This document shows positions 33,527 through 44,883 of a DNA stretch of 64,000 bases, in pieces. How positions within the stretch are numbered: position 1 is the stretch's first letter; every line of letters starts with the position of its first letter. Source of the stretch: Quercus robur (taxonomy: Eukaryota; Streptophyta; Magnoliopsida; Fagales; Fagaceae); NCBI RefSeq assembly GCF_932294415.1, contig NC_065535.1, positions 13,238,282 through 13,302,281 of the forward strand, written 5' to 3'. The notes beneath the pieces are model-generated. The model did no database searches. It was not told where the DNA came from and worked only from the letters and a program-made list of their open reading frames with translations. A program made the position numbers and the translations under genes.

Positions 33527-34694
33527 TTAAAAAGGTGCAGTTAAGGTTCTATAGATACCACGCTTTTTCGGGAGCTGAGCAGAGGCTGCCAAGCACAGCT
33601 GCAATCACAAAAACACCAAACATATATACATTATTGAATCCCCTTGATTTGGTATGCAACAAAAACCAGTTCTACAAACCCAAATAAGCAGAACAAAAAC
33701 ATAACTTTAATTTTTACCTTCTCTTGCTGCCTTCTTAGCTTAGCGTTCTCTTCCTGTAAATGTGCAACTTCAAGTTCCAACTCATTCGTGTAAGCCTGCA
33801 AAAGATTCAAACTAGGATGAGAGTGAGAGTGAAGATCACAGCTACACATCAGTCGATAAAAAAAAAAGTTCACATACTGACTAAAAACGAAAATAGAAAA
33901 GTCAACAACACCACTTCATTCAGAAAATAAACCATATATGATATATACATGACTGTTTTAACTGTACCAAACACAGTGAGAGATAGAAAAAAGGTAAAAA
34001 GAGAGAGAGGTTCCTGTTTCCTTGCTCTAGAACGAGCGGCTGATTCTCTGTTTTTGATCATACGCTTATGTCTTCGATCGCTGGGACTATCATCATTCAC
34101 TTGAGCCCTTTTGTTGCAATAAGAAGGGAATACTGAAGAAGAAGCTAAAACATCGAAGGGAGAGCTCATGAGTGAAGAAACAAACGAAGGTGTAGTAGCA
34201 GTGACAGTAGTACTGGCATGACTTTGAAATTGTGGGTTTGGCCTGATAGGAACAGTACAGGTTTCAAGGAAATCAGACCCTGAATTCAAGCTCAGTATAG
34301 TCGCTGGATGTGGAGCTAGAGAAGCCAAAAAAAGGGTCTTTTGGGCTGATGAAGGGTCATTGGGTAATGATGAGGGAGCTCTTGTTGGTGGGTCTTTGTT
34401 CAAAGGTTGAGCCAAGAAGTTTTGGAGGATCATACCACGATAAGAAGTGGTGGTGGAGGTGGTAGAATGGGAGAGGCTTTTGTTGTTGTTGTTGTTGGGA
34501 TGGTTATGAAGAGAGGATAGGCCTATGTCTTTCCAAACCTCTTCCATACATTTTCTGGGTTGTGGGGTTGAAATATTGCCGGGTGAGGAAGGTGAAAAAG
34601 GTGAGGGAGAAGAGCATGTGGAGGATTTGGAGGGTGAGCTTGTGACTCTGTTGTTGTTGTTATTATGGTTGTTTCCCCCTGATGATGTCCACAT
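33527..34694 (-). CDS. FD: FD-like bZIP transcription factor
   Basis: Nuclear bZIP factor of the FD group, which pairs with florigen (FT) through 14-3-3 proteins to activate floral meristem genes. Exons by eye: 34694-34014 (227 codons), 33795-33718 (26) and 33598-33527 (23 plus stop), 276 aa in all. Family marks: conserved N-terminal MEEVWKDIGLSSL (about residues 50-62), a Ser/Asn-rich middle, basic region HKRMIKNRESAARSRARKQ ending at residue 227, zipper AYTNELELEVAHLQEENAKL, and the C-terminal RTLTAPF, the phospho-dependent 14-3-3 docking motif that defines FD. Introns 2 (donor GTAAAA) and acceptors of both introns are normal. Odd: exon 1 ends CAG|GAACCT, so the first intron starts GA, not GT. 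Read through instead, the frame ends after 274 codons with no zipper. The leader has long GA/CT tracts (34701-34770). Confidence 0.92.
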
Positions 34695-35426
34695 GGTTCT
34701 GAGAGAGAGAGAGAGAGAGAGAGAGACGGAGAGTTGGGAAACTGAGATGATAAAGACTACAGAGAGAGAGAGAGAGGCCTGTGTTTGTTTTGACTCTAAA
34801 GGGGTATGGTCTCTAATCTATGCAATGCTTAAGTCCCATGTGATTGTGTTTAGTTTTTTTTTTTTTTTTTTTTTGAGAATGATGTGATTGTGTCTATTTA
34901 ATTATAAAATATTGACATTTTTGTGAGCTGCAACGTGTATGAACCGCCGTAGTGCTTTTACTCCCTAACACGTGTATGGAGAAGAAAAATATTTTTATTC
35001 TTTTTTGTTAAATATTACGTATATTTTTCTACAAATAACTATAAATTGATGTAACTACTAACTACTAAAATGTTAAGTTACAACCAACAAAAGTTAGGAA
35101 AAAAAATGTCAAAAGGGCGCTCCTCCTCCTCGTAACCAGTTGATACCAAGTGGAGGTTCTCCTAAAGGTCCACCCGTTTCTCTCAAGTGGTGGGGGTTTA
35201 TTGTGTCAGAGCACCTACACAGAATGCTAGTCGACGTTAAAATTTTATCGTATTACTGTGGTGTCTTGCGTGATAGTCACTTCACAAATATAAGTATTTA
35301 TGAAGTGTGAGAGGATAAGAAATGTGAGAAAATTTTCAGGAGGAAGTTTCACACATATATACACTTAGGTTAAATTAGAGTAGAATTTCTATATTGTACA
35401 TATAAAAAAATAAATTCACTTGTATT
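34695..35426 (-). promoter_or_regulatory. 5' flank and leader of FD-like gene
   Basis: A (GA)n-rich leader at 34701-34770 (CT on the coding strand), a T-run near 34856, then ordinary AT-rich sequence. I could not place a TATA box with confidence. A hAT-like insertion (35427-36423) lies about 730 bp upstream of the start codon. Confidence 0.4.
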
Positions 35427-36423
35427 CAGTGGCGGCTCTAGGAATATTTTGGGGGCTCATTCAAATTCGTGTTAAAGAGGTTAACAAGGACCTCTTTGTA
35501 AATAATTTTTTTTCATCTTGATCATTATGATAATATTAATGAGATCTTTCGTAACCTATGATCTAAAGGAAGATTTTTTTTTTTTTTTTTAAGTCAACAC
35601 GTGTTCTTTTAGATAATAAATATGAGGTAGGAGATAAATTTTGCGGTATATGTGACTTCCTTATCAAAAATTTATTCATAGTATTAGCAAGAGAATTAAA
35701 AATAAATTATAAGTTCATTGGGTATATGTTTCCTTAGTATAATGAAGATATTAATTATTATTGCTAAGATTAAATCTTGTAAATTACATATTCTCTATTA
35801 CTATAATAAAGTTATTAATTATTGTTATTAAGTGAATTTTAATTATTATTACTTAGAATACTCTAATTCATTATTTATCAGTTTTTTTTTTTTACTCTTT
35901 TCAATTCTTTTATTTAACAATTCAACTCAATTGTGACAACTTACAGGTCTTTGTAATTCATTAAAGAGAATTTTGTTGTGTTTTTTACATTATTCTATTA
36001 AGAATTCAACGCAACAATATAATCATTAAAAAAAAATGTCTTCATTCTTTAGTGTCTTACGCCCCACTTCCACTGCCTTACATTTAATTTTTTTTTAGTG
36101 TTTACACTTTGCAGCTCATTTAATTGTCTATTTCTGAGATTTAAGATCAACAAATTACTAATTTTTGTTGTTGGACTTACTATTTTTTTTTTCCTTAAAT
36201 TGATTTGATGTTGGTTTTTTTTTTTTTTTTTTTTTTTTTGTTTAAGAAGGCCAAGATAAATTTTAGTATTGAATTCATTTGTTCTTTGGACTTATTTTTG
36301 GGGGTTCAAAATTTTATTTTAAGGTATTCAAAACAAAAATATTTTAAAATTTTATATGTAAAAATAAATAAAAATCACAAGTCAGGGGGTTCATTTGAAC
36401 CCCTGAAGTGGCGCCGCCATTGC
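35427..36423. mobile_element. hAT-like non-autonomous element
   Basis: Ends CAGTGGCGGCTCTAGG and, on the minus strand, CAATGGCGGCGCCACTTCAG are inverted. GGGGGCTCATTCAAA just inside the left end mirrors GGGGGTTCATTTGAA near the right end. Flanks CTTGTATT and CTCATATC match at 5 of 8 bases, a decayed 8-bp duplication. No transposase; 997 bp, AT-rich interior. Confidence 0.65.
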
Positions 36424-36778
36424 TCATATCAATCATGCAAAGTTGTGTAAAAATGTATAGTTACAACAACAATTTTGTAAATTTATATTAACACTATTTA
36501 TTTTGCATTTCATTTTTTTTATTCTTTTTTTTACATGTTCTGAGAATTAAAAAAAAAAAAAAAAAAGAGTGAATGATAGTTATTGCTTGTGAAGAAAAAG
36601 AAACAATTAAAAAAAATTGATAATTTAGTGAAATGTAGTGTAAAATAGATAATTTGATGTGAAGTGTTTTGAAAAATGAGTATAAAAAAAAATAAATAAA
36701 AAATTCTTATGTTAAAATGGATAGGAATTTTTGCACAAATTACTGCAAAAACTCTTAAACTCTTAGAGACTTACAATT

Positions 36779-37063
36779 GGGTCCGTTTGGATTGAACTTA
36801 TTGTTGCTGAAACTGAAAACTGAAAACACTGTAGCAAAATAATTTTTAAATATGTAAATAGTACTATGGGATCATTTTTAATATTTTTTTAATGTGTAAA
36901 CAGTGCAACTACAGTACATGAACAGTATTACTACAGTATGTGAACAGTGATTTTTGTCTCTGTATAGTAATTTCATGTGATTTTACTGTTCATGTGCTGG
37001 AAAAAAAAAAAAAAAAAAAAAACGCTGAAACTGAAACAGGCAAAATGCGCAATCCAAACGGCC
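36779..37063. mobile_element. miniature element with GTCCGTTTGGATT ends
   Basis: Left GGGTCCGTTTGGATTGAAC and right (minus strand) GGCCGTTTGGATTGCGC are inverted, followed on both sides by CTGAAACTGAAA-type sequence. Interior has repeated ACTACAGTA(C/T)(A/G)TGAACAGT words. Target duplication not clear. Confidence 0.6.
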
Positions 37064-37858
37064 TCTACATATTGCTTCTCTTCCATTGAAACGGGTTTTG
37101 TGCATGTGAGGTCTACACCCATTGACAGTACCATTGGCATTATCTGAATCTGGTACACAAGATAATAAATCGAAAAATGGTGTGCACGCTTTTGAGCCTA
37201 GCTATACGTGGTAAGAATTGTAAACTGTTAAGTTGTGGCCTTCTTTATATAGATAAATAGTATGATATGCATTAGAGACTCTTGGCGTTTGCATCAGAGT
37301 CCATTTTGCAATTAAAATTGTGTTTTATTTTTAATCTAACAGAATATGGTGTTTAAGACATGATATTACATATTCTTTTAGATTTATAATATTTAATTTG
37401 AATCATGAAATAAATTCATTTTCAATAGAGAATATCATTTTTTTCATTGGTGACTAAGGGACATTGCAACAACATAATGCTTAACCCAAGAGGTCATGAA
37501 CAGGCTCCATTAGCACTGTCAAGAGCATTTCCCCAATAGTCTTTGCTTGTCTGTTAGGAAAATATGGCCCAATTTGTGTCAAATCAAATGTAACATTAAA
37601 CTCCTTATGGGAACACCTAGGTGGTGGGTTTAATGTACTTGAAGTACATGTTGTAAATCCAAAGTTCGTAAATTTCATTTAGCACATTATTGGTCTATTG
37701 GGTTTTTTCAAGATCTCTCATGGTTAGGAGGTGGAATAATCTAACAACAAGTATGTGTATATATTTAAGTAACATTAGTATGTAAAGATTAAAGACCCAA
37801 AAATTGTGTACATCACATTGTTATTGTGTCACAAATCAAAATATCATAGTTCAATTTT
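37064..37858. other. intergenic sequence
   Basis: No supported gene. An open minus-strand stretch of 65 codons at 37678-37481 has a Cys/Pro-containing start but no recognisable domain and is probably fortuitous. Confidence 0.5.
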
Positions 37859-38735
37859 AGGCTTTGTTTGTTTCGTTGTAAAAAATTGTTAAATTTTTTG
37901 GATATTTGTTTCATCATAAAGTCCGTCAAATTGAATATTTTTGGTTTACCAATAATGTAAAAGTTTGGAAAAATGTTTGGGTTTGGTCATCAATTTTGGT
38001 AATGTTTTTTTGAGAAATTGAAAAAGTTGTTATAACAGTTAATTAGTTTTTTTTTTTTTTTTTCATAAAAAATTTTCAAAAATGGTTTATTAATATATGT
38101 TCCAAGAGCACACCTTAGTAAAACCCAAAATGTTTTATGGCCAAATTTTTTGTAAAATATTCTCCAAAACATAAATGGACATAGAACCCCCCCGCTTCTT
38201 TCTTTCTCGCAGACAGAACTCCCCTCCCTTCCTTCTTTCTCACACACATGGATGTAAGTGGTGGTGAGCAATGGTTGTTGTTGCGATGGCATTGGTTTTG
38301 CGATCATTGACACGAGTAGAAATCATTGGCGCGTTGAGCTTCGTGGTCAAAGTTGAGGGATGGCATGAAGGATTCACAGTCAATGTTGCGAGGCGAAGTG
38401 AAGGCTTGGTAGTTGACATAGAGTTTGCAGTCGATGGTGGTGGAATGGGGTGCTATCGCTACTAAAATTGATGGCAATTTGAGGATGGGTTTCTTAGTGT
38501 TGAGCCCAACTTGACTCAAGTTCAATCCTACAAGCCAGGTTTGCTTCAATCTACTGGGTTTCTGCTGGTGGATCTAGTGAGTTTTTGCCAATAATGGACT
38601 AGGTTGTGAGAAGAGATTTTTTTATTTTTTCATTTTACGTCACGCCAAACACTTGAATGTTTTTCTGAGCATTTTAAAGAATGCAATCAAACACCAACTA
38701 AAAACATTTTTACAAAGAAACAAGTAGAGCATTAG
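37859..38735. mobile_element. possible miniature element (inverted ends)
   Basis: Left GGCTTTGTTTGTTTCGTTGT and right (minus strand) GCTCTACTTGTTTCTTTGT pair as imperfect inverted ends of about 30 bp. Interior is GC-richer than the surroundings. No clear target duplication, so this is tentative. Confidence 0.35.
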
Positions 38736-38787
38736 TTTTACTCATTCTGTCAATTGCATGCAGTGAAAACGTGGTGAAGAATGAAAG

Positions 38788-38966
38788 TGTTAGAATTATT
38801 GGTTAAATGATAAATTTACCATATACTAACAGTTTAAACTCTTGGGACAATCGGTAATATAACATGGTATCAGAGCATGAGATCCTGAGTTTGATTCACA
38901 CATGTTGGATCTCACCTATTAAAATGTAGTTTCGGCCCATACATGAGAGAGAGTGTTAGAAGTATT
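38788..38966 (+). mobile_element. TRIM-like miniature LTR element, 3' LTR truncated
   Basis: A 77-bp LTR (38788-38864, TGTTAGAATTATTGG...ATATAACA) is followed directly by TGGTATCAGAGC (38865-38876), the complement of initiator tRNA-Met used as Copia primer-binding site. After only about 78 bp comes a purine run GAGAGAGAG (about 38945-38953) and then TGTTAGAA, the start of a second LTR, which diverges after about 10 bp. The whole autonomous part is missing. Confidence 0.7.
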
Positions 38967-39574
38967 CATGCTCACACAACTATTGTCAAAGGTTAGATAA
39001 AGTGCCAAATCAATGGTTCCTTGTAATATTTTTGTTTGAAATCTAGAACAAACGTACCAATCACTTTTGAAAGAATTTTGAGTATACGGATTTTGATCCC
39101 AATATAAGCATTCACAATTAGTTATGGCAAAATTCTCTATTTTAGACCACCAAAAATTCACATTTTCTACTTTACATAATCACTTGTACAACACATATTA
39201 CATCTCATTCTTCAATTATTATTATTATTATTATTTTGAGTTCTATTACTTTGTTGGGTGAAAGATATTATATAAAAATGTTGCTTTATAAAAATTGCGA
39301 GGATAACTGAGAACACTGTTTATACCCACTTTTTATTTATTTATTGGAGCTTGATTTCTCCTTTTTACAAAACCGACTTTTCTCTCTTTTTCATATTTTG
39401 CTTGTTTTTGTTGACTCAAGATTTTCAACATGGCTACATATACCAAAATTGCTACCAACGACTAAGGTTTCTTCTTTTATTTTTATTTTTATTTTTTCAC
39501 TAAACATCAATGGCTAGGTTTCACTTTAAAAGTTAAGGGTTTCGTAACTGAATTGATACCTCCTCATGCACAAA

Positions 39575-40589
39575 TAAGAATGGCAACAAATTGGGTTTGA
39601 GGCAGGTTTCTTTATGCCCAAACTTGACCCTCAAAACCCGAATTTGCCCCATTAACTAAACGAGTTTTTTTTTTTTACCCCTTAAACTTGCCTTGTTAGG
39701 CCCCCGCGGGCCTTGCCATGCCACTTCAAGGCCTAATCTAAAGCCCCTAGTCCGTGGTCCAATCCATGACTCAATCTTAAAAAAAAAAAAAAAAAAAATC
39801 AATTTTATGTTTTCCTGATTTCTCTTCCAATAATTTCAGCTTTATGATTTTCACTTTCAAAATCACAAACACAAACATAAACAAAAACTAACATTTAACA
39901 ATAAAATAAATTGTAAATAATAAACATTCATTAATGAAATTAAAAAAAAAAAAAAGTAAAACCTTGAGATTCATAGCCTTGAGAGAGGAAATGAACCCAA
40001 TAAAAATAAAATAAAATGGAGAACTATTGGCCTAAGCTCTCCCTCTCTATTCTCCATCTCTTTCTCCTACTCGGCCTCTCTTTATCTCAGACCACCAAGT
40101 CTTTATCTTCGATCACTATCGCCATCATCGACGGTGATTGTAGCCATCAATCCAACCTTTAGGCCGAAGCCTAGGCCTAACCTCAATACGACCAAGAGCT
40201 CCTCTGATCATCATCAAAGTGTCTCTTATTGGCCTAAACCTCGCACATCTCTCTCCGATCTAACCTCTGTGTTTCTTCGTGACAAACAGCAACCACCATG
40301 TGATGAGAATGGGGGTGAGGGTGGGTCAGTGAGTGAATGAAAGTGAGGGTAATTGGGTGAGGGGTGACTGAGAGAAAAAAATTGAGAAAATAAGAGTGAG
40401 AGTGTGTGAGGGAAAGGTAAGGGGCAACTAAATGGGTTGAGAAAGAATTGATAAAGTTAGGGTTCAAGTTCAAGACAGGTATTACTAATACCCGCAACCT
40501 AATCCGAACCCACTTCAAGTTAGATAATTAAAACCCAAACTTGACCCTAATGTTTCACAGGTCAAGTTTGGATGATTTTGACATCCCTA
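39575..40589. mobile_element. hAT-like non-autonomous element
   Basis: Ends TAAGAATGGCAAC and, on the minus strand, TAGGGATGTCAAAATC are inverted. Flanks TGCACAAA (39567-39574) and CGCACAAA (40590-40597) match at 7 of 8 bases, an 8-bp hAT-type duplication. Inside both ends lie inverted CCAAACTTGACCCT blocks. Interior contains CT-rich sequence but no transposase; 1015 bp. Confidence 0.72.
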
Positions 40590-40597
40590 CGCACAAA

Positions 40598-42524
40598 GTT
40601 CTTAGAGATTTAGGAGAGAAAAATATTTGAGTTGAAGATTAGTAGTATATTGTAATTATCTCTAACAAATAGTGCATTCATGAAAAAAGCACTTAAGCTT
40701 ATTCATAGCTAATTGCCCTCCATTACAAGAAGCCTAGACAGAAAGTACATTCATGGTCCACGTATCATTAAAGAGAAGCCATTTTCCTTGCTTATTTTTT
40801 GTCGTGCCCGCCTTCCATTATTTAAAAAATCCATTGGAGTCACCAAAGGAGTAATTTTGCATTTTATGCCTCTATCAAGTTATTTTCTGTTAACCGTAGA
40901 AAAAGGGTTTTTGTTGAACAATGTCCAATAATTTTAGTTGCACCAAGCAATATTAAATACAAAAAGTTTCCATAAGAAACATAAGAAAATTCAATATTGA
41001 GAAGGATAATTCTTAGATACTCCTGAAATATAATGAAATAACACTTATTCCTCTCACATTTATGATAGATCCCACAACGAATTTAATGAATAAACCTCAC
41101 TATAAATGTAAAAGAAGAAAACACCATTTATCATACTCTGAGAATACCTAAAAACACCTAAGAACTACTTTGTTGAGACTCGAGATACATGAGGACACAC
41201 TAAACCAACCAACTTCATAAAAAATACATGAAGTGTGCATTTGCATAGCAAACGCGGCAAGTGTTTTGCTTTTTTTCCTTAGTCCCACATACGGACCAAT
41301 AAGTTTGAAAAAACGCAAATATAACTTTAAAACTAAGTCCCATGAACACTATTCTTAGTTTAAAAATTATTTTGCTATATATAGTGTTTTTAGTAATAAA
41401 TTCTTAATTTTCAGCAATAAGCAGTATCCAAACAGACTCAAAGTCCAAAACTTGTGAATTAGCTCTATATATCTCAAATGAGACTTTCCTGCTGAGAAAA
41501 TTGTAATGTGTTCAAAACCCACTGAATGCCTGTAACTTACCAGTAAAAAAAATTAATGCTCAAAACTTGAATAAAATACTCAAAGACCAGAGAACAAAAC
41601 TAGGCCTGAGCATAAGCATTATCACCTGCAAATACTTGATACGTTTTGTATACCAGAGAAGAAAAACGTGATAAGCTTTGACAATAATCATATAGCAACC
41701 ATGGAACATAGGGCATGATACATCTAAGTACTAATAAATACACTAAACAAACACGAATATTGCAGCCTGAAACAAACATCCAAGACCACTGACAATCACA
41801 ACTTAAGCTAAAAAATTATCAAACCTTCCATGACAAATTTCAGCCTAAATGAAAAGCTTGGCAAAATTCCTAAAAAAAAGAAAAAAGGTTACATTAAAAA
41901 GGTAACAAAATGTAATTATGTATATGACAAGAAATAATAAATTAAAAAAAAATGACAAAAAAAGAAGAAAAAAAAGAGTCAAAGTCTGGGAAAATACAGA
42001 TAGGAGAAATTCAAGCAAGGTCCAACGACCCTGTTTCTGGCAACCAAAGTATGCACTGCAATTCAAATCCCCCCTTCCTCTGTTTCACTAGACAGTTGTT
42101 TTGATTGAATCCAGGACACGTTCATGGGGAAACATCTTAAATTTAGATATCCAGAATGTTTTACCCACCAATGCCACCGGAAAGCACCAGAAATTTAAAA
42201 GACAAACATCCACACCAAAACCAAGCTATACAACCCAGCAACCTCATCATTCTGCCTGAACCAATAATCTAAGTACTCTCTGTCTCACTCTCTTCTCATT
42301 CTTTATCTTTAGACAATAATTTATAGATAAATCTTATTCTGTATTCCTCTACTAGCCTCATCAAAATACTGCCAAAACCAGTCCAAGTGACTGAGTAACA
42401 AAAGAAAATATCCCACAACTTCATTAAAACCCTCACTCCCCATTTCCTCCCAAAGCCCTCCAAAAATAGAAGCGCACTACTCTGAAAAGATTTTTCTTGA
42501 ATTTTTTTGGGGGACATATATTGA
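40598..42524. other. intergenic sequence and 3' region of LARP1-like gene
   Basis: No independent gene. The part next to 42524 should hold the 3' untranslated region of the LARP1-like gene on the minus strand. Sequence is AT-rich without element ends that I can pair. Confidence 0.45.
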
Positions 42525-44841
42525 TCAGTTCCCGCTTGAGTCGGTGTTTTGAGTATCCTCCCCATTGGGGAGTTGTGACTGGCCAATAGATTCTGTTATA
42601 CAACTTCCTGCAACAGCGTCAGAGTTAGGGTCTGCTTTACCTGTCACACTACTTTGGTTTGTATCCACTTCCTCCACTGTGATCTTCTGCAAAGAAGTTG
42701 CCAGCATATCATAACTTGATTTATTAGGAGACACTGAGCCTGAGTCAGAGGGAATCCGAGAAGAAGCTGGTATCCATTTGTTCCACTCATTGAGCCTCCT
42801 CACCTTGTCATCCTACAGCAATTTCAATAAAGAGACAGAGCAGCAATTCAAAATGACTGTAATTCAGCAAATTGTTGCTTTTTGTTTGCCAAGATGGTGC
42901 AGTGTCTCTGTTGCATCGGTCCATATTCCAATAGATGAATTCTAGATTTTAATTGAATAAAAAACGTGACTCCAACATTATGTTACAGACTGTAGAAATC
43001 CAATATAACAAATGGCAGAAGATGCAGTCAAAAGAAGTTTAAAATGATAAAGAAATTTACCTGTACTTCCACAATGGTTGAAGATCTCAAGGAATCCAAT
43101 ATTAACTGGACGTTAGTTGTCAAACTCCTTACCTGCATGAAGCCATAAAAACAAAATGTATCAATGCAAGGACAACTGAAACTGGGAAAAGAAATGGAAA
43201 GCCAAAGCTTGGAAATCTTTTTTTTTGGGGGGGGGGGGGGGGGGGGGGGGCAAGACTATCCATCTTTGAGACCATGGGCCTCAACGTTAACTACAATCAG
43301 AACCTTTTATTTCTGGCATAATGGCGGTGGACGGTAACAAAATATTACGGTCGTGTAACATGGGGGGGGGGGGAGGGTTTTCAGGATGAGAGGCCTGCAT
43401 GAAAAGTAGAAGGAAAGCATGACATTTCCTTCTATCTGATACAAAATCAGCTTGTCCACTGGAAACTACATGGCCATTACCTAAAATAGGTCCTACCAAA
43501 AAGGGTCTTGGAAGATATCTAACTATGGCTGAATCTTTACTATCATCAATTAGATTTAAAATTTAAAAATTATTTGCAGTTAGGTCTAGCTTGAAACTTC
43601 TAATCCCTTACGTAGAGATATCATGTTAGGCCACATGAAAAGTTTGTCAAATGTAAGGGCAACTGATACTGGAAAAAAAAAATGTAAAGCCAAAGGTGGG
43701 AAATAAGTTGGATTCAAATGTAAAACAGGAAGCATGGGAGAAATGTTACAATTTAGACTGAGAGGGCTGCATGAAAAGTAAAAGGAGAGCAAAAATAAAA
43801 TTAATGACATTTCCTTATATCTGATATATGATCAGATCGTCCACTGGAAACTACATGGCCATTAGCAAAAATTGGTCCTGCCAAAAAGGGACTTGGAAGA
43901 TATCTAATCATGGCCCTGACTCCTTACTATCATCAATTAGATTTAAATTAAAAAATTATTTGCAGTTATATCTAGTTTAAAACCTCTAATCCCCTAAGTA
44001 GAGGATATCATGTGAGGCCACATGAAAAGTTCGTCAACAAGTGCAGGACACCATTACATAACCCTGCACAAGTTTATACACCAAATTTTCAAGATGCCTG
44101 CACAAATCTTCAACTTAGATCATTCAGACCAATACTAAAGTGTTCACAGAAACTAATATAGTGTCTGTCCTTTGGAAACCACCATCAAAGGGTTCAACTA
44201 TAGGGATTGTCTAAGATCATCATCGCATAAAAGTTATCCTTTACAATATTGCCATCAAATCTACACATACAAAGCAAAACCACTGTAATTGATACACAAA
44301 CAAATTACAAGATAAATGGAGACATGACACAAGATTTAAAAATAAAAAAAGAAAAAAAAGAGAGAGAACAAGAGATTATATCATGTAACTTGCTACCACC
44401 TCAGACAATTTTAAACAATTTTGGTACCCAGTAAGTGGTGTCAAGTCAAGAGTTCAAACTGGCAAATGAATTGTGGCCTGGTGGGAGGACTTTTGTTAAC
44501 AAAGCTACTTTCTCTCATAATGGGTATGGCAAAATGTGCCATATATAACTGTAAAAAATGTCTCTTACGTTGAAACAAGCAATGATAAGAAAAATGCCAA
44601 ATTCATACAGTTTCAGCATAATCAACTATAATGTAAATTACACAAATTATCTCAAAATTCTTGTTCAAGAAATAGTTTTTCAAACAAGCTGATCAAGACA
44701 TACAAGGGAAAACTAGTTTGCACAACACAGAGTTCCAACCTGTAATTTTATTTACAGGAAAGAAAACTATCAGGCAAAACCTAAATTTTCAAACTAAGAA
44801 ATTCACTGCAAGACAACCTGCACCCCTTCCCCCCCCACCCC

Positions 44842-44883
<42 letters not shown>

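Noticed and set aside
33870..34694. Single-exon 274-codon reading of the FD gene
   Set aside because: It runs past exon 1 into intron and lacks the zipper; the zipper and TAPF exons lie just downstream in the expected frame. Kept only as the intron-retention alternative.
37481..37678. Minus-strand 65-codon frame
   Set aside because: No domain, no partner exon and no conservation that I can see; likely chance.
38271..38465. 64-codon Val/Gly-rich frame
   Set aside because: Inside a probable miniature element, no domain, no splice context.
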